DNA from: a virus
Length of the DNA: 46,577 nt
Virus record (IMG/VR): IMGVR_UViG_3300020416_000014
Span: 1 to 46,577 of that record
Reading direction: 5' to 3' (one strand)
Part shown: piece by piece, positions 17,447 to 25,531 of the stretch
Layout: every line of letters begins with the position of its first letter
Position numbering within the stretch: position 1 is the stretch's first letter
Translations under genes and position numbers: made by a program
The notes under the pieces: generated by a model
The model's input: the letters and a program-made list of their open reading frames with translations, nothing else
Database searches by the model: none
What the model was told of the DNA's origin: nothing

Positions 17447-17711
17447 AATTTTACTTCTCGGTTCAGATGAAGTTTCAGTGCCAACTACTGCTGGTACTGG
17501 AGTGAGTTTTACTCAAGCAACTTGTGTTCGTCTATATAATGCTAACGCTGCTGACAGAGTGATTACTGTTCAAGAAACTAGAGGTGGCACAGGAGTGGGA
17601 TCATTCACACTCAAAGCAGGCACTTCTGAGATTCTAGAAAAACAAGCAGCATACACAGTATTTGCTAGTGGTGCTGATGTTAAAGGTGTTAAAGTAGGCT
17701 TTACTGGCTAA
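17439..17711 (+). CDS. Small structural-type protein (90 aa), gp68 position
   Basis: A 90-residue Thr/Gly/Val-rich beta-type protein (SRILLLGSDEVSVPTTAGTG, then RVITVQETRGGTGVGSFTLKAG). It lies in the T4 gp68 position between the core protein and protease, but I see no clear gp68 sequence match; its pattern is that of a small beta-barrel decoration or virion protein. It is probably late-expressed from the 17195 promoter with its neighbours. Confidence 0.6.
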   Translation: MSRILLLGSDEVSVPTTAGTGVSFTQATCVRLYNANAADRVITVQETRGGTGVGSFTLKAGTSEILEKQAAYTVFASGADVKGVKVGFTG

Positions 17712-17715
17712 TCAA

Positions 17716-18366
17716 ATGAAACTAATTACAGAACAACTTGATGATGTAGAAGTTATCGTTGAAAATCGCAACGGTAAAAAATCTATGTTTATCGAGGGTA
17801 TCTTCTTACAAGGAGATATTCAAAACCGTAATGGTCGTATGTACCCCATGAATACTCTCCGCAAGGAAGTTCATAGGTACAATGAGAGTTTTGTAAATTC
17901 TGGTCGTGCAGTTGGAGAACTCGGTCATCCCGAAGGTCCTACTGTAAATTTAGATAGAGTCTCTCATAAAATTATTTCACTTAAAGAAAGTGGATCTAAT
18001 TTTATTGGTAAAGCAAAACTGCTCAACACTCCCATGGGCAAGATCGCTCAAAATTTAATTGATGAGGGTGTAAGATTAGGAGTTTCTTCTCGTGGTCTTG
18101 GTACTCTTACTGTAAATAATGAAGGGTGTAAAGTTGTCTCAGATGATTTTATGCTCGCAACTGCTGCTGATATTGTAGCAGATCCTTCTGCACCTGACGC
18201 TTTTGTTCAGGGTATTATGGAAGGTAAAGACTGGGTTTGGGATGGTGGAGTTGTAAGAGAGCAACTCGCACACAAGACCTATAGAAAGGTAAATACCCTA
18301 GTTGATAATAAACAACTTGAAGAGAATAAACTTGGATTATTCCAATCATTCTTATCAAATCTCTAA
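17716..18366 (+). CDS. 21: Prohead core scaffold protease gp21
   Basis: The 216-residue maturation protease that digests the scaffold and trims gp23 and other head proteins. The serine-protease fold of the herpes/T4 family is visible: GDIQNRNGRMYP, then GELGHPEGP with catalytic His71 and GVSSRGLGTL with the catalytic Ser (124 or 125). Length equals the T4 enzyme (212). It lies four bases after the upstream gene, and the scaffold gp22 follows with its own late promoter. Confidence 0.96.
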   Translation: MKLITEQLDDVEVIVENRNGKKSMFIEGIFLQGDIQNRNGRMYPMNTLRKEVHRYNESFVNSGRAVGELGHPEGPTVNLDRVSHKIISLKESGSNFIGKAKLLNTPMGKIAQNLIDEGVRLGVSSRGLGTLTVNNEGCKVVSDDFMLATAADIVADPSAPDAFVQGIMEGKDWVWDGGVVREQLAHKTYRKVNTLVDNKQLEENKLGLFQSFLSNL

Positions 18367-18371
18367 TAATT

Positions 18372-18379
18372 TATAAATA
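18372..18379 (+). promoter_or_regulatory. Late promoter (TATAAATA) for gp22/gp23
   Basis: An exact late-promoter core between gp21 and gp22, 42 bases before the gp22 ATG. Confidence 0.78.
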
Positions 18380-18420
18380 AACATAGATTACTACTAATAT
18401 CTATTCGGAGTAAATCACAA

Positions 18421-19503
18421 ATGGCCGCTAAGGAACTTAAGGAAATGGAAAATCCTGTAACAAGGGGTGCGAAATCTGGCGATCCTATGAAGAAAGTTGA
18501 TGATTCCACTAGTCCTGGAGCATCGGCATCTTATGAGGATCTCGGAGGTCCAACACCTCAGAACTACAAATCCACAGACGACTCTGCCAAGGTAAAAGAG
18601 GCAGGTGTCAAAACTGTTAAAGACATCGTAAATCGTGGTGCAGGTAAAGCTGACGCGATGCAATCGATTGGAACTGAAGTGTTGAAGCAAGGTGACAATG
18701 TTGACGCAGATGAGTCTGCTGAGGTTGTTGCTGAAGAACCCGCAAACGAGGAAACTACCGTGGATGAGCCTACAGTAAATGTAGAAGAAGATCTCGCAGC
18801 TCTCTTCGGTGGTGAAGAACTTTCTGAAGAGTTCCAAAACAAGGCAAAGACCATCTTCGAGGCAGCAGTTAACTCTAAGGTTAACGCTATCAAAGAAGAG
18901 ATGGCAACCGAATACGAACAGACTTTGACTGAGCACCTTCAAGGTGTTAAGTCCGAGCTCATTGAGCGTACCGATGCATACCTTGAGTATGTGTCAGATG
19001 AGTGGCTCAAGGAGAACGCTCTTCAAGTTGAACATGGCTTGAAGACCGAAATGACCGAATCATTCCTTGAAGGAATGAAGAGTCTTTTTGAAGATCATTA
19101 TGTGTCAATCCCTGAAGATAAATATGATGTGCTGGAAAGCATGGTCAATAAACTAGATGATATGGAGAACAGGCTGAACGAGCAACTAGAGAAGAATGTC
19201 TCCCTCAATAAGCGTCTTGGCGATTCTACAGCTGATGGAATTTTCCGTGACATTGCCGAAGGACTTGCTGAGACTCAAAAGGAGAAATTACAGACTTTAG
19301 CTGAAGGCGTTGAGTTTGAAGGTGAAGAAGAATACCGTGAGAAGTTGATTACTCTTAAGGAATCTTATTTCCCTAGTGGTAAGACAACTCAGGTTTCCGC
19401 TAAATCAGAAACCCTTTCGGAGGGTATTACAAATGGAGATCCAGTTGATGTTTCAGCATCAATGAGCAATTATCTCCAAGCTCTAAAATTGGGCAAAAAA
19501 TAA
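18421..19503 (+). CDS. 22: Prohead core scaffolding protein gp22
   Basis: A 360-residue, highly acidic and helical protein. The N-terminus is disordered; the C-terminal two thirds (EELSEEFQNKAKTIFEAAV, then YEQTLTEHLQGVKSELIE) match the conserved part of T4 gp22, the major scaffold around which the prohead assembles and which gp21 later degrades. It is longer than T4 gp22 (269), mainly through the N-terminal ~130 residues. Coiled-coil potential is strong around residues 240-270. Gene order 21-22-23 supports the call. Confidence 0.93.
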   Translation: MAAKELKEMENPVTRGAKSGDPMKKVDDSTSPGASASYEDLGGPTPQNYKSTDDSAKVKEAGVKTVKDIVNRGAGKADAMQSIGTEVLKQGDNVDADESAEVVAEEPANEETTVDEPTVNVEEDLAALFGGEELSEEFQNKAKTIFEAAVNSKVNAIKEEMATEYEQTLTEHLQGVKSELIERTDAYLEYVSDEWLKENALQVEHGLKTEMTESFLEGMKSLFEDHYVSIPEDKYDVLESMVNKLDDMENRLNEQLEKNVSLNKRLGDSTADGIFRDIAEGLAETQKEKLQTLAEGVEFEGEEEYREKLITLKESYFPSGKTTQVSAKSETLSEGITNGDPVDVSASMSNYLQALKLGKK

Positions 19504-19530
19504 TCCTGCAAACTCTCAATACACACTAAA

Positions 19531-20976
19531 ATGTACAACGCAGAACAAATTATGGAGAAGTGGGCACCACTTCTCGATGCTGAAGGCGTAGATCCTATTA
19601 AGGACGCACACCGTCGTTCAGTAACCGCCGTTCTCCTAGAGAACCAAGAAAAATTCCTCAAAGAGCAAGCTGCCTTTGAAAACGGAACCTCAATGCTAAC
19701 TGAAGCAGCACCTACCAACTCTGGTAATGCTGTTGGTGCCTCAGGTGCCTTCAGTGGTACGGCAACTGCCTCAGGACCTGTAGCAGGTTTCGACCCAGTT
19801 CTTATCAGTTTAATCCGTCGTTCAATGCCTAACCTCGTTGCATACGAGTTAGCAGGTGTTCAACCAATGAACGGACCTACTGGTTTGATCTTCGCAATGA
19901 GATCACGCTACACAGATCAGTCTGGTACTGAAGCATTCTTCAACGAACCCGATTCAGCATTCTCTGCTAATAAGGCAGGAACCAATGTTGGTCAAACAAC
20001 TCAAGGTGATTACACTGCTGCTGCCGATGATGACGGTACAGTTGGTTTCGGTTCTACTGGAGTTCAGCGTGGTACTAACCCTGCTATTCTTGAGAACAAT
20101 GCTTCTGATGCTGTTCAGGCACAGTACAGTATTGGTCAAGGTATGGCAACTGGTGACTCTGAAGCATTAGGCGACGGCACTAATGGTCACTTCAACGAGA
20201 TGGCATTCTCCATCGAGAAGGTGACTGTAACCGCTAAGTCTAGAGCACTAAAAGCAGAGTACAGTTTAGAACTCGCTCAAGACCTTAAGGCGATCCATGG
20301 TCTTAATGCTGAAGCAGAACTTGCTAACATTCTTTCTTCTGAAATTCTTGCTGAGATTAACCGCGAGGTTATCCGTACAATTTACAAGACTGCTGAAGCT
20401 GGTTCACAAGTCAATGTTGCAAACGCAGGTTTCTTTAACCTAGATGTTGACAGTAATGGTCGTTGGTCAGTTGAGAAGTTCAAAGGACTTCTATTCAATA
20501 TTGAAAGAGACGCCAACAGAATCGCACAGAGAACTCGTCGCGGAAAGGGTAACATCATCCTAACTTCTGCTGATGTTGCTTCTGCTCTAACAATGGCTGG
20601 TGTACTTGACTACACACCTGCTCTTAACGCTAACCTACAGGTAGACGACACTGGTAATACATTTGCTGGTACTATCCAAGGTAAGTACAAAGTTTATATC
20701 GATCCATTCTCAGCAAACAGTGCTGCTAACCAGTACTATGTTGTTGGATACAAAGGATCTTCACCTTATGATGCTGGTCTGTTCTACTGCCCATATGTTC
20801 CACTACAGATGGTTCGTGCAGTTGGAGAGAACACCTTCCAGCCAAAAATTGGATTTAAGACAAGATATGGTCTTGTTTCAAACCCATTCGCTGAAGGTAC
20901 TGCTCAAGGACTTGGACGCATCACTTCTAACAGCAACCGCTACTATCAGCGTACTGTTGTTCAGAACCTTATGTAA
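19531..20976 (+). CDS. 23: Major capsid protein gp23
   Basis: The 481-residue HK97-fold capsid subunit that builds the hexamers. Diagnostic cyanophage gp23 features include MEKWAPLLDAEG at the N-terminus, PNLVAYELAGVQPMNGPTGL, FNEMAFSIEKVTVTAKSRAL, and the conserved end (FGLVSNPFAEG-type, here RYGLVSNPFAEG). The N-terminal ~65 residues would be the propeptide cut by gp21. T4 gp23 is 521 residues. No Shine-Dalgarno is obvious before the chosen ATG; a second in-frame ATG seven codons later is possible. No gp24 vertex gene is present nearby. Confidence 0.97.
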   Translation: MYNAEQIMEKWAPLLDAEGVDPIKDAHRRSVTAVLLENQEKFLKEQAAFENGTSMLTEAAPTNSGNAVGASGAFSGTATASGPVAGFDPVLISLIRRSMPNLVAYELAGVQPMNGPTGLIFAMRSRYTDQSGTEAFFNEPDSAFSANKAGTNVGQTTQGDYTAAADDDGTVGFGSTGVQRGTNPAILENNASDAVQAQYSIGQGMATGDSEALGDGTNGHFNEMAFSIEKVTVTAKSRALKAEYSLELAQDLKAIHGLNAEAELANILSSEILAEINREVIRTIYKTAEAGSQVNVANAGFFNLDVDSNGRWSVEKFKGLLFNIERDANRIAQRTRRGKGNIILTSADVASALTMAGVLDYTPALNANLQVDDTGNTFAGTIQGKYKVYIDPFSANSAANQYYVVGYKGSSPYDAGLFYCPYVPLQMVRAVGENTFQPKIGFKTRYGLVSNPFAEGTAQGLGRITSNSNRYYQRTVVQNLM

Positions 20977-20980
20977 GACA

Positions 20981-20988
20981 AATAAATA
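20981..20988 (+). promoter_or_regulatory. AATAAATA late-promoter-like sequence after gp23
   Basis: A late-core match just behind the gp23 stop, 25 bases before the terminator stem. Transcription from it would hit the terminator at once, so it may be coincidental. Confidence 0.25.
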
Positions 20989-21012
20989 TATTTGTCCATA
21001 CGGAATAGACAG

Positions 21013-21039
21013 AGAGACCCCTTGTGGGTCTCTTTTTTT
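21013..21039 (+). terminator. Rho-independent terminator after gp23
   Basis: A perfect 8-bp stem AGAGACCC/GGGTCTCT with loop CTTGT, followed by a T-run. It ends transcription of the capsid gene, and a promoter lies across its downstream half. Confidence 0.92.
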
Positions 21040-21049
21040 ATGCTATAAT
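21022..21049 (+). promoter_or_regulatory. Sigma-70-type promoter for the tRNA genes
   Basis: An extended -10 (TGCTATAAT, -10 hexamer at 21044-21049) lies just before the tRNA pair. A weak -35 (TTGTGG, three of six matches) sits 16 bases upstream, in the loop of the terminator. The -10 is strong, the -35 poor. Confidence 0.6.
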
Positions 21050-21055
21050 TCTGGG

Positions 21056-21131
21056 GACTCAATAGCTCAGTCTGGATCAGAGCAACTGCCTTCTAAGCAG
21101 TCGGTCGTAGGTTCAAATCCTACTTGAGTCG
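21056..21131 (+). tRNA. tRNA-Arg(UCU)
   Basis: Full cloverleaf: acceptor GACTCAA pairs TTGAGTC; D-arm GCTC/GAGC; anticodon stem ACTGC/GCAGT with loop CTTCTAA, giving anticodon TCT (reads AGA/AGG); variable loop of five; T-arm GTAGG/CCTAC with TTCAAAT; discriminator G. The CCA end is not fully encoded (GCCT follows). AGA is heavily used in this genome and rare in many cyanobacteria, so a codon-supplementing role is likely. Confidence 0.93.
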
Positions 21132-21135
21132 CCTA

Positions 21136-21209
21136 GGGAGTGTAGTCCAATTGGCAGAGACAGGAGACTTAAAATCTCTACAGTGTGGGTTCGAGTCCCA
21201 CCATTCCTA
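21136..21209 (+). tRNA. tRNA-Leu(UAA) with a short variable arm
   Basis: Acceptor GGGAGTG pairs CATTCCT (one G-U at the first pair and one inside); anticodon stem GGAGA/TCTCT with loop CTTAAAA, giving anticodon TAA for UUA; T-arm GTGGG/CCCAC with TTCGAGT; discriminator A, as needed by leucyl-tRNA synthetase. The D-stem has only three clear pairs. The variable loop is five bases (ACAGT), whereas bacterial tRNA-Leu normally has a long class II arm. UUA is a common codon in the phage. No CCA is encoded. Confidence 0.82.
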
Positions 21210-21215
21210 TAAATA
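21208..21215 (+). promoter_or_regulatory. Late promoter (TATAAATA) overlapping the tRNA-Leu 3' end
   Basis: An exact late-promoter core beginning in the last two bases of the tRNA-Leu gene. It lies 25 bases upstream of the ATG at 21240. Confidence 0.68.
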
Positions 21216-21239
21216 AGAATGCCTTAGTAATTTATCCCT

Positions 21240-21419
21240 ATGGATGATGAAGAACTGCAACAAGAACTTAAAGAACGAATTAAAGAAGGACCAGTTGTTT
21301 TTACTCCTGATGAAGAATGGACAGAGAGGTTAAACACTGAAGATTACTCTGACCTTTCAGAAGACGATTGGGAAATGACTGGTGAGGGTATTTGGTGGCC
21401 GAAATCAAAGGATGAATAA
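21240..21419 (+). CDS. Small acidic protein (59 aa)
   Basis: A 59-residue acidic frame (MDDEELQQELKERIKEG, ending in EDDWEMTGEGIWWPKSKDE). It has an ATG start and sits directly after the late promoter at 21208, with no larger frame competing. No family is recognised. The acidic, Trp-containing tail could bind a partner protein. Confidence 0.5.
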   Translation: MDDEELQQELKERIKEGPVVFTPDEEWTERLNTEDYSDLSEDDWEMTGEGIWWPKSKDE

Positions 21420-21452
21420 AAGGCTATATAAAATAGATTTAATGGTATCATC

Positions 21453-22043
21453 ATGCAAAAATGGTTGGGTATCAGTCTAGGTGCTGTACTTGGAATTACG
21501 CATATTGGTATGATTGGTTTGTTGGTAAATAGGCAACCGCAAAGCAGATTACCAGAAATTAATTTGCCTACTGGAGACTATTCTTCATATACAGTAGACG
21601 CAGGTTTAGATGGTTATAGGATCCAATATAGAGCAAATGATCCTAAAACAATGTACACCACAAAAGACTTAGTGAGAAAAGGTGGGTTCTTAGGACTCTC
21701 AAATAATACTACTAAGATAGTGGAAGAGTATACTATGGATGGTGCTGTGCATCATGGCGGTCCTGTATCTACTAGGTCTGCATGGATTGATCCATCAGCA
21801 GGAACTGGTGAAAAAAAGATCAGTGCCAAAACCGCAGAATGTATCAAGGCGGTCGGTGGAGGCGAACAATCGGGTCGTCTTGTCGGGACTAGCGTTGGTG
21901 CTGCTGCTGCTCCTGCCCTTAGTGGTGTTCCCTTTGTTGGGTGGCTTGCTGCTGGTTGGGTGGCAATGTTTGGAGGTAATCAAGGAGCTGATATAGGTGG
22001 CACAATGGCAGAGAGTATGGCTGATGCCTGCATAGACGAATAA
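21453..22043 (+). CDS. Membrane-anchored glycine-rich protein (196 aa)
   Basis: An N-terminal hydrophobic segment (WLGISLGAVLGITHIGMIGLLV, residues 4-25) acts as a signal or anchor. The polar middle has a recurring cyanophage pattern (YTVDAGLDGYRIQYRANDPK). The end is a glycine/alanine-rich hydrophobic stretch (SVGAAAAPALSGVPFVGWLAAGWVAMFGG) resembling a glycine-zipper membrane segment. It could be a virion-associated or envelope-directed protein; no family is recognised. A late-type promoter follows its stop codon. Confidence 0.6.
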   Translation: MQKWLGISLGAVLGITHIGMIGLLVNRQPQSRLPEINLPTGDYSSYTVDAGLDGYRIQYRANDPKTMYTTKDLVRKGGFLGLSNNTTKIVEEYTMDGAVHHGGPVSTRSAWIDPSAGTGEKKISAKTAECIKAVGGGEQSGRLVGTSVGAAAAPALSGVPFVGWLAAGWVAMFGGNQGADIGGTMAESMADACIDE

Positions 22044-22046
22044 ATA
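22039..22046 (+). promoter_or_regulatory. Late promoter (AATAAATA) for gp3
   Basis: A late-core match overlapping the stop of the upstream gene, 26 bases before the TTG start of gp3. Confidence 0.55.
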
Positions 22047-22071
22047 CATCTAAGAACTATAGATCAAGTCC

Positions 22072-22644
22072 TTGCCAAATACATTTTACGATAGGCAATT
22101 AAGGAATAGGAATTTCTTATCGCCTACAGGGTTTCAATTTAACATTGCTAGAGCACCTAAGGTAGATTTTTTCTCCAACAGTGCTCGCATACCTGGCATT
22201 ACGCTAGGTGATATTCCTGTTGGAAATTATTTAAAATCTATTCCTGTACCTGGCGATCAAATTCAATTTGAAGACCTTACCCTATCTTTTTTGGTTGATG
22301 AAAATTTAGAAAATTATCTAGAAATTCATAACTGGATCTATGGACTAGGTTATCCAAAATCAGTAGATCAATTTAGAGAAATTGTTTTGGATAGAGAAAG
22401 TAGTGAGATTGATAACTTAAGACAGTTTAGTGACGGCACTCTTAGTGTATTGAACAGTAATTACAACCCTTTGATATATGTCAAATTTACTGACATGTTC
22501 CCTGTTTCTCTTAGCACTTTAGAATTTACTGCCGAGGAAAACGATTATACATACTTTACAGCAACAGTAACCTTCAAGTATCTGTTGTACGAAATTCTTG
22601 ACACCCAATTTAGGGTTAAATCATCATCTATTAATTCTGCATGA
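22072..22644 (+). CDS. 3: Tail completion and sheath stabilizer gp3, TTG start
   Basis: A 190-residue protein in the typical cyanophage position between gp23 and uvsY. The sequence (FQFNIARAPKVDFFSNSARIPGITLGDI, then NYLEIHNWIYGLGYP) belongs to the tail-tube-like family, in which T4 gp3 (176 residues) terminates the tail tube. No in-frame ATG exists near the N-terminus, so the TTG at 22072 is the best start. The identification rests on gene order and family resemblance. It overlaps uvsY by four bases. Confidence 0.78.
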   Translation: MPNTFYDRQLRNRNFLSPTGFQFNIARAPKVDFFSNSARIPGITLGDIPVGNYLKSIPVPGDQIQFEDLTLSFLVDENLENYLEIHNWIYGLGYPKSVDQFREIVLDRESSEIDNLRQFSDGTLSVLNSNYNPLIYVKFTDMFPVSLSTLEFTAEENDYTYFTATVTFKYLLYEILDTQFRVKSSSINSA

Positions 22645-23063
22645 ACTTAGAAACTTTGCAAAGTATGTGGGAGAAAGACTCACAGATTGAAATTACTGAA
22701 ATACATAACGAGGCAGCAAAAATACCATCTCTACATGCTAAGTATTGGGATGTGTATAACACCTTAAAATTGCTGCGTGAAAAAGCACAGTCCCAAGAAT
22801 CTAGGGTTAGACTAAGTAGATATAACTACTACACTGGAAAAGCGTCGGAAGAAGAGTACAAGGCCGAACCTTTTCCAATGAGAGTTAGAGAGAAAGATGC
22901 TATTAAAAGATACCTAGATGCAGATGTAAAACTTGAGGAGATCACACTTAAAATTAAATATTACGATGTTATGTTGACATATCTAGAAGATATTGTCAAA
23001 CAAATAAACAATAGAAGTTATCAATTAAAAAACATTATTGATTGGCAGCAGTTGAGTGGATGA
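22641..23063 (+). CDS. uvsY: Recombination mediator UvsY
   Basis: The 140-residue mediator that loads UvsX recombinase on gp32-coated single-stranded DNA. Family features are the N-terminal LETLQSMWEKDSQIE, the central HAKYWDVYNTLKLL helix, and the C-terminal helix (YDVMLTYLEDIVKQINNRSYQLKNIIDW). Length equals T4 UvsY (137). Its TGA overlaps the ATG of uvsW, a coupling conserved in T4-like phages. Confidence 0.95.
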   Translation: MNLETLQSMWEKDSQIEITEIHNEAAKIPSLHAKYWDVYNTLKLLREKAQSQESRVRLSRYNYYTGKASEEEYKAEPFPMRVREKDAIKRYLDADVKLEEITLKIKYYDVMLTYLEDIVKQINNRSYQLKNIIDWQQLSG

Positions 23064-24526
23064 TGTCTGACATTACTATCACTAAAAAGAACGAGGTCTT
23101 TCTAAAGATCATCACAGAACCTCATGTTGCTCATGAGTTATCAGATCAGTTTACCTTTGAGGTGCCTGGTGCTAAATTCATGCCTCAATATAGGAGAAAG
23201 CATTGGGATGGAAAGATTCGTTTATTTAATTTACAGACAGGAGAAATATATGTAGGACTATTAGACAAGGTAGTCTCTTTTTGTAAAAGACATGATTATC
23301 AATATAAGTTTGAGAATAGCAAATATTATGGATTACCTTTTGAAGTCAATGAGATGATATCGAAAGAAGGTGTCAAAGATTATATGACACATATCTCTAA
23401 GCATCCTCCAAGAGATTATCAAATAGAGGGAGTATACGATGCTCTAAGACACAATAGAAGACTAGTGATAAGCCCCACTGCCTCTGGCAAATCTTTGATG
23501 ATTTACTCAATTGTTCGTTACTTCGCAGAGCAACAGAAAAGTACATTGATAGTTGTTCCAACGACATCTCTGGTAGAGCAGATGTATAAGGACTTTGAGT
23601 CTTACGGATGGGACGCTGAGGCATATTGTCAAAAAGTTTATTCTGGTAGAGAAAAAAATGTTAATTTCCCTGTAGTCATTACTACTTGGCAATCTATCTA
23701 TAAACTACCCAAACAATACTTTTCACAATTTGATGTTGTAGTAGGAGATGAAGCACATCAATTTAAATCCCAGTCTCTTGTTAACATCATGACCAAGTTG
23801 CATCAGGCAAAATATCGTTATGGTTTTACAGGAACATTAGATGGTACACAAACACATAAGTTAGTGTTGGAAGGTTTATTTGGTCCTTCATACAAGACTA
23901 TCAAAACTCATGAGTTGATGGAGAAAGGATTTTTAGCAAAGTTAAATGCACAGATAATTTTACTAAAACACCCGCCGCAAGAATTTGAAACATATGAAGA
24001 TGAGATTCAATACTTAATTAATCATGATAGGAGAAATAAATTTATTACTAACTTAGCATTAGATTTAAAAGGCAATACCTTAATTCTATTCAGTAGAGTA
24101 GAAACTCATGGTCAAGTATTATACGATATGATAAATAGTGATGATGATCGTAAAGTGTTTTTTGTTCATGGTGGTGTAGATGTAAAAGATAGAGAGTTAA
24201 CACGATCTATTACAGAAAGAGAAAAGAACGCCATTATAGTTGCATCATATGGAACTTTCTCTACAGGCATCAACATCAAAAATTTACACAATGTAATTTT
24301 TGCATCACCCTCAAAATCTCGTATAAGAAATTTACAAAGTATTGGTAGGGTTCTTAGGAAAGGATCCCACAAATTTAAAGCAACTTTGTATGACATAGCG
24401 GATGATTGCTCAAATGATTTGAATAGGAATTATACCTTAAACCATTTGATAGAAAGAATAAAAATTTACAATGAGGAAAACTTTAATTACGATCTCGTAA
24501 AAGTTTTACTGAAGGAGAAAACATGA
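23060..24526 (+). CDS. uvsW: RNA-DNA and DNA helicase UvsW
   Basis: A 488-residue superfamily 2 helicase that unwinds branched DNA and R-loops and switches replication from origin- to recombination-dependent mode. Motif I SPTASGKS is near residue 138, motif II DEAH near 230, motif III GFTGTL near 257, and the C-terminal RecA domain has SIGRVLRKGSHK (motif VI). The start is the ATG overlapping the uvsY stop (a second ATG follows at 23063); an upstream TTG in frame is rejected. Length is near the T4 protein (502). Confidence 0.95.
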   Translation: MMSDITITKKNEVFLKIITEPHVAHELSDQFTFEVPGAKFMPQYRRKHWDGKIRLFNLQTGEIYVGLLDKVVSFCKRHDYQYKFENSKYYGLPFEVNEMISKEGVKDYMTHISKHPPRDYQIEGVYDALRHNRRLVISPTASGKSLMIYSIVRYFAEQQKSTLIVVPTTSLVEQMYKDFESYGWDAEAYCQKVYSGREKNVNFPVVITTWQSIYKLPKQYFSQFDVVVGDEAHQFKSQSLVNIMTKLHQAKYRYGFTGTLDGTQTHKLVLEGLFGPSYKTIKTHELMEKGFLAKLNAQIILLKHPPQEFETYEDEIQYLINHDRRNKFITNLALDLKGNTLILFSRVETHGQVLYDMINSDDDRKVFFVHGGVDVKDRELTRSITEREKNAIIVASYGTFSTGINIKNLHNVIFASPSKSRIRNLQSIGRVLRKGSHKFKATLYDIADDCSNDLNRNYTLNHLIERIKIYNEENFNYDLVKVLLKEKT

Positions 24527-24957
24527 CCGAAGACCATTCATATTTTGTGTTTAAGTTAGTCTCTGGTGAAGAGGTGGTCGCGGCGACGCGGATCGACGAC
24601 ACTGGCGTAGAACCAGCGTTTTTCCTCATCAAACCATTAAAGGTAGAGTTAACACACAAAGGAAGTAACACCCTAGTCAGATTGCTTCCATGGATTACTA
24701 TCCCTGATGAAGAGACGGATGATACCTATAGAGTTGGTTTTGATAAAATTATTACTATGACAGAACTAGAGGTAGGTCATGACATGATTGATGCATATAA
24801 TCACTACAACATTTCTAGACAAGATAAAAAATCACATAAGGTAAAGATTAGTGAAAAAATGGGATATAAAGGTGATGTTGAAAAAACGAGGGATCGCCTA
24901 GAAAAAATATTTTGCTCAGATACTGATACATTAACTGGTATAACTACTACAGTATAA
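24523..24957 (+). CDS. Hypothetical protein with SGEEVVA/Sm-like pattern (144 aa)
   Basis: A 144-residue protein with the arrangement FKLVSGEEVVAATRI, FFLIKPLKVEL, LLPWITIPDEETDDTYRV and KIITMTELE, a short beta-barrel-like pattern resembling Sm/LSm-type sequences. The same layout is found in the gene at 44588, so they appear paralogous. RNA binding would fit, but is unproven. The ATG overlaps the UvsW stop by four bases. The C-terminal ~50 residues are charged. Confidence 0.65.
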   Translation: MTEDHSYFVFKLVSGEEVVAATRIDDTGVEPAFFLIKPLKVELTHKGSNTLVRLLPWITIPDEETDDTYRVGFDKIITMTELEVGHDMIDAYNHYNISRQDKKSHKVKISEKMGYKGDVEKTRDRLEKIFCSDTDTLTGITTTV

Positions 24958-24974
24958 CTAATACTGTCCCTTTG

Positions 24975-24990
24975 AACCCCCACAAGGGTT
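24975..24990 (+). terminator. Weak hairpin before the gp55 promoter
   Basis: AACCC pairs GGGTT across a six-base loop. No T-run follows, so termination would be weak at best. Confidence 0.35.
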
Positions 24991-25003
24991 ATTGTACACA
25001 TAT

Positions 25004-25032
25004 TTGCAGAGTGTGTCAAGCTGTGTTATAAT
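25004..25032 (+). promoter_or_regulatory. Sigma-70-type early promoter for gp55
   Basis: -35 TTGCAG, 17-base spacer, extended -10 TGTTATAAT (hexamer 25027-25032). It lies 22 bases upstream of the gp55 ATG. Host RNA polymerase would use this early, before the late sigma exists. Confidence 0.8.
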
Positions 25033-25054
25033 ACCTAAAGATTCGGACGACAAT

Positions 25055-25531
25055 ATGCCCAGAAAACGGTCTGATCATTATGTAAATAATAAGGAACTTC
25101 TTGAGGCAATGATTGTCTATCGCAAGAAATGTGCTATTGCTAAGGAGAAAGGCACTCCAGCACCGCCCATCTCCAATTATCTAGGAGAGTGTTTCTTAAA
25201 AATTGCAACACACTTATCTTATAAACCAAACTTTGTCAATTACATGTTCCGAGAGGACATGATTGGCGATGGTATTGAGAACTGTGTTCAATATATACAT
25301 AACTTTGATCCCGAAAAATCTAACAACCCATTTGCATATTTTACTCAGATTATTTACTACGCTTTCTTGCGTCGTATTCAAAAAGAGAAAAAGCAATTAG
25401 AGATCAAAACCAAAATCATAGAGAGAACTGGTTTTGAACAAGTCATGGTAGTTGAGGATGGTGCAGGAGGAACTGCATCAGACTATAATACTATCAAGGA
25501 TAACATTCAGTATCGTAGTTCTAACCGATGA
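25055..25531 (+). CDS. 55: Late-transcription sigma factor gp55
   Basis: A 158-residue sigma-70-family protein that directs host RNA polymerase to late promoters (TATAAATA). The region-2-like segment reads FDPEKSNNPFAYFTQIIYYAFLRRIQKEKKQ, with the earlier part (PRKRSDHYVNNKELLEAM) matching gp55. Length is like T4 gp55 (185). I start at the ATG at 25055 because an in-frame TTG upstream would put the -10 element inside the gene. It overlaps gp47 by four bases. Confidence 0.93.
   Translation: MPRKRSDHYVNNKELLEAMIVYRKKCAIAKEKGTPAPPISNYLGECFLKIATHLSYKPNFVNYMFREDMIGDGIENCVQYIHNFDPEKSNNPFAYFTQIIYYAFLRRIQKEKKQLEIKTKIIERTGFEQVMVVEDGAGGTASDYNTIKDNIQYRSSNR

Noticed and set aside
20981-20988. Strong late promoter for the tRNA genes
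   Set aside because: A terminator lies between this site and the tRNAs, so it could not drive them; the match to the late core may be chance.
24992-25054. N-terminal extension of gp55 from an upstream TTG
   Set aside because: It would put the -10 promoter element inside the coding region; the ATG at 25055 fits the family length better.
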